A DNA stretch of 64,000 nt from Marsupella aquatica (Eukaryota; Marchantiophyta): positions 14,260,001-14,324,000 of the forward strand of contig OZ316891.1 in assembly GCA_973895155.1 (NCBI GenBank), read 5' to 3'. Position numbers and translations under genes: made by a program. The stretch's first letter is position 1; every line of letters begins with the position of its first letter. Under the pieces are notes generated by a model. It saw nothing but the letters and a program-made list of their open reading frames with translations, was not told the origin of the DNA and made no database searches. This document shows, piece by piece, positions 18,816 through 30,097 of the stretch.

Positions 18816-21440
18816 ATTTTCACGCGACTGGTCGCATCAACAGCTCAAACAACTTTTGGACAATTGGATAATACAGTGATACAACTGTGATTACTGACCC
18901 GTACGGACAAGGAAATCCGAGTAAGCATGATTTCATTCATTTGTATTCATTCATTTGTATTCATTCATGAACTTTACAATAATTCAGATGTTTGAGCTCT
19001 GTCATTGTGAAACTATTATATATTAGAAGTTTAGAGAATGATCCAGCTAAGATGATTCAATTTAGCAGTCTACTGGTTGTATTCGTCAATTAAAGGATTC
19101 AGTGTAATGAGATTCACATAACATGAGAGTTTATATGATTAAATTCACAGCGTGCAAGTTTGTAATGACTTACTTAAGACGATTCAGGTTGTATTTTAAT
19201 TAGTGAGTTTGTATGATTCACACATATTTGAGTTTACAAACAAACCGCATTATGAAAACTGTGCTTAACAATCAAGAGAAATTTTAGCAAACCACAATCA
19301 ACACCAGGTGAAAATGTAGAAATTACACCTGAATTCTGAAAAATTGATGTAATCGTCTGAGAGATTGACGTCCAAGCACTTGAACACCTTGCTGCGGCAT
19401 TCCAGAAAGTAAATATAAGATTGAAGATATTAATATGCTAAGCAACAACAACACAGCTTCTATACTTCTATACATAGATCTTCGCTGCCACCAATTGAAT
19501 AACATGTGCTTAATGCTAAGGAGCTCATTATGTCGAGTTAAAAAGACTCTTTGAGAAGTCTTTGAGTGGATAGGCAAATTGAGCATGAATAAAAGCGCAC
19601 TAAACCTGAAGATTCAAAGAGGTGAAACAAACCTGAATGCTGAATGGAAGGAGCTAAAACAAGCTGCCAAAAAGTAGTTTGAGCTGCTGAAACACGTTGA
19701 TCGAGCTGATATGAGCTTAAAATTGGCTGACACGAGCTGATACAAGCACTCCTAAAAAGCTAGCTGCAACGAACTAGCAAACTAGAAGTGAATACGAGCT
19801 GTAAATGCGAGCTGCAATGCACCAACGAGCTCCTGGTCGAAACGATGGACAACTACTAAGAGCTGCAATGCGCCGACAAGCACCTGACCACAACGAACGA
19901 GCTGCAACGACAAAAATGAAATCCAGGGCAGGAGCGAGAGCGACGAGAGCAGGCGCGCAAAAGTCTAGGGAGCAAGAAACAACAACAATGAACAATGAAC
20001 TCGAGACCGTGGGCGCCGACACTAAGGAAGGACTAATTAGGGTATTGTTTTAGCATAACCCTAATAACAGCCTAGCGACAGGAAGGTTCCAGATGATCTC
20101 CGTACACTCCACCATCGACTGAACAAACTATGCAATCGTGAAAAAAAGATTACCGGATTCCTTTTGATTTTTCGTACTAAAGGAGATTTCTATTTGATGG
20201 CCAATTTGAAATTTAAACCGGTAATTATGCAACTGCGAAAGATTGTTAGTGGGGACCCCCGGATCCGGATCCGGATCCGTATCTTCACTATATCTGCCAA
20301 TTCAAATCCAAAATGTGAACGAACGACAACTTTCTCACGATCGTTCCATCACGTAGTGGAGGCAAACTTCAAAATCATTCCATTTTGGTAGTGGAGACCG
20401 TCGGATCCGGATCCGTACTCCACTCTCTATCTTGCCAATTCAAACCCTTACTCTAAACAACGTAAAATGATTCTCACGGTCAGGGAGAACCGATATTCAA
20501 AATCAATCCTGTACAATGATTCTCACGACTGGAGACTCAACCAATTTTCAAAATCAAAATCGAGTCCAGATGAACACATCCTCCATGGAGTCAATAGACT
20601 GATCTCATTGCTCACGGATCATTCTTCATTTTCAGTTTCTCCTGACTAGGATACTAGCTGGGCTCTCAGCGGAGGCTGATCCAAGGCACATTTGAGGTGG
20701 AGCAGATTGGATCATTCGACTATTCCAGTCGGAGGCGGAGCTCATTCAAGCAACGTTGGCGCAGTTCTTGTTGTATCACCTTCAATCTTGGGGAGAGCAC
20801 ATTCGATCAAGCGGGAGAGTTGCGACGAAGCGAGACGACAAACATTTAGAACCTCCATAGTCTGCCTCATTCATCGAAGCATTCTAGCGGACCAACAAAG
20901 AGCGGCTATTCTGAAATCACAGTTTGGTCGAGGATTTTGATCTTGATACGATCAACAAGTTGTCATTCTCTGGTGGTGGGATTTGATCACGATACTCAAG
21001 GAAATTGGAGTTCGAAGGAGGAGGCTTAGTTGGCTGGGACGAGGAGGGTACGCTGGAAGGAAGAGGCTTGGCTGGGAGGAGGGTTTCCGCCAACATCGGA
21101 GGGTTGCCGCCAACATTGCTGAGACCACACGCAACTGAATAACTTGTAAGTATCAATCAGCATTAATTCCACAATAAATGAGGAGAGTAGTTGCCTTAAA
21201 TCACGCATTCAATGCATGAATTGAGTCAATGAAGTTATGATCCAATTTCTCACTCCGATTTTGATCAATCCGTGTTTCAAGTCCAATACAGAAGCAATGT
21301 ATCAGAAGTACTAGTAGAGGATCCGAATGAATTCTCTAGTCTAAAATTGTATGGCGTACGCGTATAGTTGTTCGTACATTTTGCTATTATTTATTGTAGT
21401 CGACGGCCTAGCAAAACGAAACGTAATCGAGGTCCATTTT
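18816..21440. other. Non-coding interior of element B
   Basis: I find no supported gene here. There is an AT-rich part (18.9-19.6 kb, with a triplicated CATTCATTTGTATT-like string at 18932-18966), a stretch rich in GAGCTG words (19.6-19.9 kb) with a meaningless open frame, and two short tracts of repeated GGATCC/GGATCCG (20262-20278 and 20402-20415). Near 20990-21170 lies a CT-rich segment with small frames on the - strand that show no recognisable domain. Confidence 0.5.
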
Positions 21441-21442
21441 TC

Positions 21443-22335
21443 AGATCTTCCTGATCTCAACTTGTTAGTAGGATGACCTATTTTTTGGTTACACATGCAG
21501 TTCGTCACGCGCACAGTCGCGTGAACCAATTTATCTCGTGTCTTTTGATATTGTTTATTGTAGTCGACAGCCTAGCAAATTGGCCAGACATCTATTTTAA
21601 AACCAATGTCTTCGTTTCATCATGCGCACGGTTGCGTTAATGTTGTAGAGGTCAGCGAAAGTTCTGCACTCTTAGACGTAATCGCCCTTTATTTCAGAGA
21701 TCTTCCTGATCTCAACTTGTTAGTAGGATGACCTGTTTTTTGGTTACACATGTAGTTCGTCACGCGCACAGTTGCATGAACCAATTTATCTCGTGTCTTT
21801 TGATAATGTTTATTGTAGTCGAAAGCCCAGAGAATTGGCCAGAAATCTATTTTGAAACCGAGTTCTGATTCACGCGACCGGTCACGTTAATATTTTAGAG
21901 GTCAGCGAAAGCTCTGCACTCTTAGACGTAATCGCCCTTTATTTCTCAGATCTTTCTGATCTCAACTTGTTAGTAGGATGACCTGTTTTTTGGGTTACAC
22001 ATGTAGTTCATCACGCGCACAGTCGCGTGAACCAATTTATCTTGATATTGTTTATTGTAGTCGACTGCCCAACGAATTGGCCAGAAATATATTTTAAAAC
22101 CGAGGTCTTCGTTTCATCACGCGCCCGGTCGCGTTAATGTTTTAGAGGTCAGCAAAAGCTTTGCACTCTTAGACGTAATCGCCCTTTATTTCTCAGATCT
22201 GCCTGATCTCAACTTGTTAGTAGGATGACCTGTTTTTGGTTACACATGTAGTTCATCACGCGCACAGTCGCGTGAACCAATTTATCTCAGGTCTTTTTGA
22301 TATTGTTTATTGTAGTCGACAGCCTAGCGAATTGT
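21443..22335. repeat. Four tandem copies of a roughly 250-bp unit with palindromes
   Basis: AGATCTTCCTGATCTCAACTT or a close variant starts at about 21443, 21698, 21948 and 22195 (spacings 255, 250 and 247). Each complete unit has two palindromes, CACGCGCACAGTCGCGTG and a CACGCGACCGGTCACGTT-like one, separated by about 120 bp. The fourth copy is incomplete. The array lies between the F-box-like units and the zinc-knuckle gene. Confidence 0.9.
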
Positions 22336-22536
22336 CAGTCAGAGGAATCTCGATTTTTCCTTGATTGCAAAAATGGTTACATCGATCCCAAAGGACTTCG
22401 GATATGGAATCCATATCCACTAGCACTATCCAGGAATTTAAGCTACACAGTATCTATAACAAGTTCTAACTTGAACTACTCTTGAATCTGTAGTTCTAAT
22501 CTTCGACTACTCAAAATATTGTTGACTTCGATCGAG

Positions 22537-23079
22537 TCAGTCATTCCAAGATGAAGGCATCCACTCATCGGTGTCTGGTGTGGATTCCCTTGAATCCATA
22601 AATTCTTCCTTTGCCCAAGTCCTAACGTCCATAGATTTTCTCGGCTTGCTCTTTCTATAATACAAATTAGAATCTTTGTTCATCTCTAATTGCCTTTTCT
22701 TCGGTGCGTCCACTTTCTTGGCCTCCTTCTTGACTGTCTTAGCGTCTGCTGCTGCTTCCCCCGAAATGGATTCGACGCATGCTCTGACCTTCAACTTCTC
22801 CCCCCTCGAAACGGATTCCACGAGGGCTTTGCCCTTTAACTTCTCCCCTGATGCCATCTTTGTAGTCATCTCTGTCGGATTGGTCTCCATCTGATCTTCC
22901 ATCGACAAATGTGGCAAACAATGTCGTCTCTTACAAAACATTTGACCCGATTTAGTCACCATAAACATTATATTACATCGCTGACACATTCTGTAAGGAG
23001 TACCATGAATTCGATACGTCCAACCTTCTGAATCATCCGTCGAAACATCCTCATTCTTTGAGCTCAGCGGAGTAGTCAT
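22537..23079 (-). CDS. Small basic protein with a zinc-knuckle-like Cys/His motif
   Basis: An intact frame of 180 codons, ATG at 23079, TGA at 22537. Residues 31-55 hold C-x2-C-x13-C-x4-C-x2-H (MCQRCNIMF, then MFCKRRHCLPH), which could bind one zinc ion. The remainder is a duplicated segment (GEKLKGKALVES and GEKLKVRACVES), Lys-rich runs (KKEAKKVDAPKKRQ) and an acidic end. I recognise no family. It is the most upstream gene of the leftward cargo series and the only one without a visible defect. A TATA-like TTTATACTG lies near 23208, about 130 bp upstream of the start. A DNA- or RNA-binding role is a guess from charge and motif. Confidence 0.6.
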   Translation of the reverse strand: MTTPLSSKNEDVSTDDSEGWTYRIHGTPYRMCQRCNIMFMVTKSGQMFCKRRHCLPHLSMEDQMETNPTEMTTKMASGEKLKGKALVESVSRGEKLKVRACVESISGEAAADAKTVKKEAKKVDAPKKRQLEMNKDSNLYYRKSKPRKSMDVRTWAKEEFMDSRESTPDTDEWMPSSWND

Positions 23080-23555
23080 CGCCCTTCAAACAAGAGATGC
23101 TGACCGAGACTAAGAATTGGAAATGAGAGAGCTGATGTGCGAATAGATTATCCAGTAGCCAGAAAGTGGAATGCGTGGGGGAATGAGCAATAGAGATCAT
23201 CTCAATGCTTTATACTGTTTAGTCTCCACTAGTCATTGTACATAGTGGTTTCTAGAAGAGGGTGCGCGTTTGACTGGCGCGTATTAGAATTGGCGGGAAG
23301 TTCAGTTGTCCTCTAATTATGACTTTAATTTCACGTTTGGCGACCGCCCCGGGAATACTGATTGCTAGTGAAGTACTGAGATTTCTTATGAAGGTCAATA
23401 GTTACTGACTGTCCGGTGTCCACTCATTGGTAAACTGGTACTGTCCACTCATTTTTCCTGAGTGGAGTTGAAATGATTTTTCGTAATCGATTGTAGTCAT
23501 TCTCATTCACTTGAAATGACTGACGGACCATGCATTATCTTTACCAGTATGTGTG

Positions 23556-23717
23556 ATGCCTTTAGATCCGTAATTGTATCTTCCTGTCTCGCGCGCAATC
23601 GTATCTTACTTATGAAGTACCAATTACGAGCTAGAGTTTGGGCCTAGCCTTCTAGCTTCTACGTCGTAGACCCTGTACCCTCTGACTAAGGTCACGCGAC
23701 ATGCCTTTAGATCCGTA
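23556..23717. repeat. First copy of a 145-bp tandem unit, target of the CACTA insertion
   Basis: ATGCCTTTAGATCCGTAATT begins at 23556; ATGCCTTTAGATCCGTA begins again at 23701, where the CACTA interrupts at 23718. The array resumes after the CACTA at 34050. GTA at 23715-23717 is the left target duplication. Confidence 0.92.
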
Positions 23718-24567
23718 CACTAGTACATTTTCGGGCCTTTATTCGATAGGATTTACATCGGATCCCTTCAGGAAAATTAACGCAAAAATTTCTATCATCC
23801 GATGCAATTCCCAACGCACTTTGCGATGCGCAAACCATCGCATATTGACCATCGGACTTCCATCGGACTTTCCGATATTTTTTACGACGGACGTTCCGTT
23901 GTAACGTGTTACGGATATTTTATGTCCGTTGTAAAATGAATCGGATAACTAACACGCGATGGCACACGACGATTTCCTATGTCCGATACTATTTAAATCG
24001 GTATGTCCGATATATTTGACATGGCAATTTGTGAAGGAATTTGTATCGGACATTGCGTTATTTATAATAACGGAAAGTGCGTTACTTTTTGTATCGGACT
24101 ATCCGATATATTTAAGATGGGAACCTTGAAGGAGGGGTCCGATGCGTTGGGGATGGGAAAGTTCGAAGGCAGCAGCATCGGACACTGCTATATTACCGAT
24201 ACGGATGGTAACGGACTTGCAACGGATTATCAAATGTTCTGGGGGTGGAATACAGGGTTTCATGGGTGGTTTTTTGGGGGTTTGGGTATTGGTTTAGGGT
24301 TGAAGGTGACATACACCAATTAGGAACCAAAGATAATGCTATAAACACGAGGTCAAAATATCATATTCAAAAAGGGGATCACCCCAATATGTACAAAATG
24401 GATTAGGCCTACTGGGTAGACCCATCCTGGTCGTGATGGCATGATAGAAGATGTAAAGAGAGCTTTGACTAGAGACTACACTGAGCTATATACAAGGTAC
24501 CTCCGAGTGAGTGTCTAATCAAAGCTGTCTAGCACTAGATACCCGACCACCTAAATGCAACTAACCT

Positions 24568-27039
24568 CTAAAAAGGTGTGTTGCGTCCCTTCTTCTTCTT
24601 TGGGCAAGAACGAAGGGTGGGTACAGGTCTAGCATCATGAGAGCCCTCCTCCCTCTGGCTGCCCACAACCGTGGCAGCCACCTGCTCACCAGATGGCATG
24701 GGTTGGCCTGATGCAGGCCTAGACCCTGACCCACTAGATGCACCGCTAGGGTGGTCAGGCAAGGTAGATGTCCCACCAACCCCCGACACGGCAGAGTGAA
24801 AGGACGCCTCAGCTCCTCCCGCAGACCTGCTAGAGTGATGGGATGGTGCGCCGACAGATCCTGTGGGTGGCCCATGTCGTGCTGTACTCCCACCAGACTC
24901 ACGAGATGGTGCGCGCCCTCTAGATCCACCATCCGGCACGTCGCCACTACCTCGTCGGGAAGGGCCACCTGCACCAGATACTCCTACGCGATCGCCTCGT
25001 CCCATGCCATCACCTCTACTACCCCCTGAGTGCCTGGGCCCCGCACCCCGTGATGCTCCACAGCGATGGGAGCCCACACCATCAGCAGCATGTGACCCGC
25101 CCCTCCCTGCTGATGGGGCAACGGCACCAGATGGGGCAACAACACCTCGGACCTAAGGAGTAGGGGTGACTGTGGGCACCCTCCCCAACCCTGCCTCAGC
25201 ATCCTGCTCAGAATCTGAGTCCAGCTCCTCCGACCCAGACCCCTCCTCATCCTGCGCAATAGGGTTTAATTGCAGTTAGAATGAATGGTCCCGACCATAA
25301 CTCTAACAAATTCATGACAACCTTAAACATTATATCACCCTAGGGTGAACACTTACCTCTCCCAACTCATCCTCAAGGTGGCGCTTTAGAGCGCGGGGTC
25401 CATCCGTCTTTGCCAAATTCCTCTCCAACGGCGCAATAGGGCGACCATACTCCCGCTCCTGAAATTTAAAGATCCAAACCATAGAGGCCAGGTTAATATC
25501 AAATCTAGTATTAGCGTGCCCTACCCTAAACCAAGCCACCCTACATAGCCCTAATGTAACCTTAAACCATAGTTCACCCTAACTTATACTCTACCCTAGT
25601 AAAAAATTAACGTTAAGTACGTTCATTCAAAAATTTAAATGTTTTGCCGAGGGGTCCGATTCAGAGTCTGATACAGCCTGCATCGGACGTCTATCGGATG
25701 CGTAACAAGAAAAATGGCATGACACGGTGTCCGATGCTGCTTCCGATGCAAAACCTATCGGATGAGTATCGGAAAGAACAGGCCCGAGAGCAAAAATGAG
25801 TTTTGCAAAGGGTTTAAACAAAAGACATAAGGCACAAACAACTCATTCTTCGTGCGAGGAGTCAGGTGATCAGGGAGTCGAGGTGGGGAGGAGAGGGAGG
25901 GCACTTACAAACTCAGCCTTCAATCGATTGGAGCCGCCTTGCCCCATCCGGTGAGTGATGGTTGGCCTCCCCTGCACTCTCTCCAATGCTACTATGATGT
26001 GCCTTGGTGGTTTGGGGAGTCTTGCTGCCTGAGCTGCCCATTGTTGCAGGTTCTGTTGAAGGGGGAGGATATCAACATTCTCCCCAGCCTTTCGCTTCTC
26101 CTCTGCCAGCCTAATTTCGTTGTCCCAATGTCTTCTTTTCAGCCAGGCACGGACTGAGAGTTCCTCCTCAAGCCAAGCCGCCCACTCATCCGGGGAAACA
26201 TCGTCTGGACAACCCTCCTCCCTGATCACCTCTGCATCCACTGCCATATCTCCAAGGTACTTTCTGAATTTCTCTCGCTGATGATTGCGCATGTCTGAGA
26301 GTGATGCTGAAATTCGTTTGTTTAGGAACCTGTCATCAATGTAGGCCCCGTTCCTGAACCGTTCCTTCACCTGCTCTCTGATTCTCAATCTCTCTTCCTC
26401 CTTCTTCTTGCCCCAGTAATCCAGTGGCCCCAAATTGGCCCTCAGCACCTGCTTGAATTGGCTTCAGAATAGATGGTAGCTCTTAGGCAATGGACCACCA
26501 CCCGAATTGAGAGCTAGCTCAGGCCTGAGAGCTCTCTCTGCCTCCTTTCGCCTCTGCTCCTCCAATCGCACCTTCTCAATTGCCCTAGCTTCTTTTTGAA
26601 GCTTTTTCTCTCGTTTTCTTGGAGACAGTGTCTCCTCTGCATCCCCCTTGCCTCTCTTTGCCTCTTTCTTCCTCTTCTTTGCCTCCTTCTCACTTGCAAT
26701 GCTTGCAGCAGCAGTCTTCTCTGCCTCACGCCGAGAGGCATCAATCAGCGTTTGGAGGAGTGGGACTACTCTCTCTGCGTCCTCCACACTCAGCCCTGCC
26801 TTGGCCACAAAAATGTCCCTCATAACTTCATTGTATGGCTGGGACGGTCCCCCTTGCTCTCCACCACCACCTGATCCCCCTTCGTCTCCCCCACCACCTG
26901 ATCCCCCGCCCCCCTCCATCTCTCCTCCTCCTTCAAGCTCTCCTTGATCTAGCTTCAAAAAATTTGAAAAACACCAAGTGCAAAACGGGGCCCGACGCGC
27001 GGGTCTTCGCACCTGCATCGGTTCTTTTTTCCGAAACAA
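24568..27039 (-). pseudogene. TnpA-like / transposase_24-like accessory protein gene of the CACTA
   Basis: The reading starts around 27039 or slightly downstream. It runs through a Gly-rich segment, a coiled coil (REAEKTAAASIASEKEAKKR) and YHLF to TGA at 26464-26466, and then on in the same frame (SQFKQVLRANLGPLDYWG). The core has RNGAYIDDRFLNKRISASL and DMRNHQREKFRKYLGD, like plant CACTA first-gene products. Exon joints are clear: KAEF before GTAAGT (25908), EREYGRPIAPLERNL...DELGE before GTAAGT (25356), then the acidic EEGSGSEELDSDSEQD, a TAG at 25153, and a Gly/Ser-rich tail ending with PKKKKGRNTPF. TnpA-type proteins bind subterminal repeats. The intron at 25.6-25.8 kb itself contains the ATCGGA words. 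Two in-frame stops make this copy defective. Confidence 0.6.
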
Positions 27040-27249
27040 AACCTGCTGCTTCCGATTCTTTCTATTTCAGACTTTGCGAAACCAAAGGTATCGGACACGC
27101 AATCGGACTTTCCGAAACTATCTGCTTCGGACCCCTCGTCCTTTTCTTGTGGCCGTGTATTTACCAAGTGTGGCCCGTTTCCTATTGCATCGGACCCCTC
27201 ATGAATTTATATCGGATACCTCTTGGCTTTCCCAAAGGGGGTCCAATAT

Positions 27250-28576
27250 AATGTTTTGAATTTGGGTTGGGTATAATGGGATTGGAGGGTTTAGAGTATA
27301 ATTTAGGATATTTAGGTTTTGTATGGGGTAAGTGCACATGGTTGGAGTTATTATTTGCTTTCATATTTGAATCCGCGTTTTGTAGGGCTCTACATATGTG
27401 AACGGGACAGTGAACGTGTCATGCATGTAGAGGGACCTCTTGCAAGTTTCTTTGTTGCGGAGAACAAATTTTGGGGTTTGTACCGGACTATGTAATTTTT
27501 TTGATAAGCTATGGTCTTGCATGCTTAATATATTGGGCTCTAATTAATGATGCAATTGTGTATAGAGTCTTGGTGTTTTAGGGGTGGTTGTGGTGATGGG
27601 AACTCAATACTATGATATGTAATATAGGATCAAGAAAATACTACAAGAAGTTTTTGTATGAACCATTTTCGGGTGAAAGCCTTTTGTTTCATTTCTTTAT
27701 AGGGGATTATGGGTGTACGTAGAGGTTTTATTAGTATAACATTATACCTTTTGTTAGGATAATATTAAACCCCTTCATTAGGCTAATCTTTGTGTTTGGA
27801 TTTGATGTGTAGTACATTGCTTTTGGAGGGGTGGTTAACTTTTTTTGAGGGGGTAGGGAGGTTTCGATTTTGGACAATGCACTATGCATGAAACCGTGCA
27901 TCCAGGAGGTATGATGTCCTCTTGCAAGTTCCTTGCAAGTTTAGGGATGGTTGTGGTGATGGGAACTCAATACTATGATATATGATAGACAAAATACTAC
28001 AAGAAGTTTTTGTACGAACCATTTCTTGGTGAAAGCTATTTGGATCATTTCTTTGGAGGGGTTTATGGGCTTAGGGTTATGGGGTTTTACTAGGATAAGG
28101 TTACACCTTTTCTTAGGATAAGGTTCAACCTCCATATATTAGCTAGGCTAATGGTTGTGTTGGATTTGATGCACAGTACCTTGCGTTTGGAGGGGTGGTT
28201 CAATGTTTGTGAGGGGGTAGATAGGTTTTGTTTTGGACAATGCACTATGCATAGTGTGAGACCGCGCATCTAGGAGGTATGATGTCCCCGCTTCACGAGC
28301 CGCATCATTTACACTTAATTTGTATGTTGGAATTTTTTTATATGTGGTGTGTTCTTCCTACACTCTTTCGCACTTACAGATTATGTATGCTCATTAGCAA
28401 AATGCTCACCCATATATGCAGAGATTTTGGATGTCCCACACCTTGTGTGTAGAAAATACGACACAGTAGGCTGGCAAAGCGCGGGTATCATTGAGGTACA
28501 ACAGGACTTTTGTATCTCATGCATTAATTAATTCTATTTTGATACTCCAACACTTGTCTTCTTTTATGCAGCTTAC
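27250..28576. other. Intergenic, presumably bidirectional promoter region of the CACTA
   Basis: No gene. The region separates the leftward TnpA-like gene from the rightward SET gene. It contains a partly duplicated about 350-bp segment: TTGTGGTGATGGGAACTCAATACTATGATAT at about 27588 recurs at about 27951, each followed by an ACAAGAAGTTTTTGTA stretch and an AGGGGTGGTT block. Confidence 0.6.
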
Positions 28577-29932
28577 ATGAATTCAGAGTGTACTTCATGC
28601 ATGCAGATGTCTACTTCTGATAGTTCCACGTCAGATTCAGACTCAGACACAAGCTCGTCTGAGGGGGAGGTTCCTCCACCCCCTCCTCCAGATCGTCCTC
28701 ATGCTCCACTAGGACCCATACCTTGCTGGTGTGTGAGATGTAAGGGAATTGTGGTTCGACATGCGTGGGAGACTTGTGAGCACATCGAGAACTATGGCCG
28801 CCACGAGGGTGATATGCCAGGGTATTTGCCTAGCCAGGTATATATATGTTTATGTCCCCTATTCATTCCATATATGCATTCCAATTTAGGGTATTGCTTA
28901 ATTATCTTGCATTTACATCCTGGCACTACTTAATTTATTGATTTGTGTAAAACCATTGTACGTGTGTTGAAATAGGTGCCTCGTAGGCCCCCACCTCCTT
29001 TGGTTCCTGAAGCTGTGTGGTTGGAAGGGTTTCTAGCAAGGGCCAGGGAGTTGCTTGCAGTTCCTCCTGCCCAGATGCCTCTTAGCCCACCTGCTCCTAT
29101 CCCCACTCCCGTGCCCACACATGAGCATGTAGAGGGGGAACCGGTCTCTCGGCCCGAGGTTGTGACTACTAGAGTCCTACGTACACGACCACGATCTGGT
29201 AGACGTAGACGGCAGTATGGACCACTGGACCAGGTAGACAGACGAGAGGAGGTGTTAGGTACTAGTGATTGACCAGCCGGTAACGTAGATTATATTTGCG
29301 TTGAGGGCAGGTTTCGACTATCCTATCTCACTGGTAGGGCTGCCGAAGTTTTGAAGGACTTTTCTCCAAGTCTCTTCAAATTTCCAGATTTTATTCCTAC
29401 AGATGAACCAGTTCAGATATGGGGTCGCCCTTGGATAGTGAAGGCATCCTCTATTGGTCATGATATAGGATATGGTCTTTTTGCTTTGGAGGATATTGTG
29501 GTCCCTCCAAAGCCATGGAGACGTGGTTACGATGGAGAGCACCTCTTTCCTTACATTGGGGCTGTATATAACTCCAAGAGTTGGAATATTTTGTTGCGTC
29601 AACACCCAAGTTGGGGGGTGTATGCATTGAGGATGGACTCAGACCCGGATGAGGTCTTCACTAGGCCGTGGCATTGCCGGATGATTGATGGTGACCCTAT
29701 TCGGAACGGTAATTTAGCAGGGTACATCAATAGTACCACAGGTAGAGATAGAGGTTTGGAGGCTAATGTAGAGTGGATTCAAATGTTTGGTCCACCTAGA
29801 CATCCATATTTTGTGAAACATATGGACGACCATATCATGACAGTAGCTGTTAGGACCATTAGAGCTGGTGAGGAGTTATTGTGTGAGTATGAGTGGGATG
29901 CACCAAAATTGTCCTTGCGTTGTCGTCCATGA
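28577..29932 (+). pseudogene. SET-domain protein gene carried by the CACTA
   Basis: Exon 1 (from ATG 28577) has a Ser/Asp-rich start and CWCVRCKGIVVRHAWETCEH, a Cys/His motif, and ends at a donor (PSQ before GTATAT). Exon 2 starts VPRRPPPPLVPEAVWLEG; TGA at 29270-29272 interrupts it, but the frame continues (PAGNVDYICVEGRF). The SET fold is then readable: IGHDIGYGLFALEDIVV (the GxG/GLFA element), HLFPYIGAV, GNLAGYINSTTGRDRGLEANVEW (the N-H-x2-xPN element with INSTTGRDRGLEAN) and MTVAVRTIRAGEELLCEYEWD (the AxRxIxxGEELxxxYxxD element). It ends at TGA 29930. SET domains transfer methyl groups to lysines, mostly on histones. The Tyr and GEE motifs are kept; NHxxxPN is diverged, so activity is open. 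The Cys/His exon may be shared by alternative splicing with the transposase downstream. Confidence 0.75.
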
Positions 29933-30097
29933 TAGTTTCTTGGACTTACATACATGTATATATATATGTCAATTTATTTTACATGTTTACATGAGAATGA
30001 TGTTGTTCAGCAGTGCATGTGTTGATGAGATTAATTAATTGATGTTGTATGATAGAATCAATATGTAACGCCTGATATTGGGGTAATATCACAAGCT

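Noticed and set aside
19774-20053. Open frames around the GAGCTG-rich stretch
   Set aside because: Low-complexity composition, no domain, not linked by splice signals to neighbours.
20262-20415. Repeated GGATCC units (restriction-site-like, cloning artefact?)
   Set aside because: Two short clusters in otherwise normal AT-rich plant DNA, with no vector-like sequence beside them.
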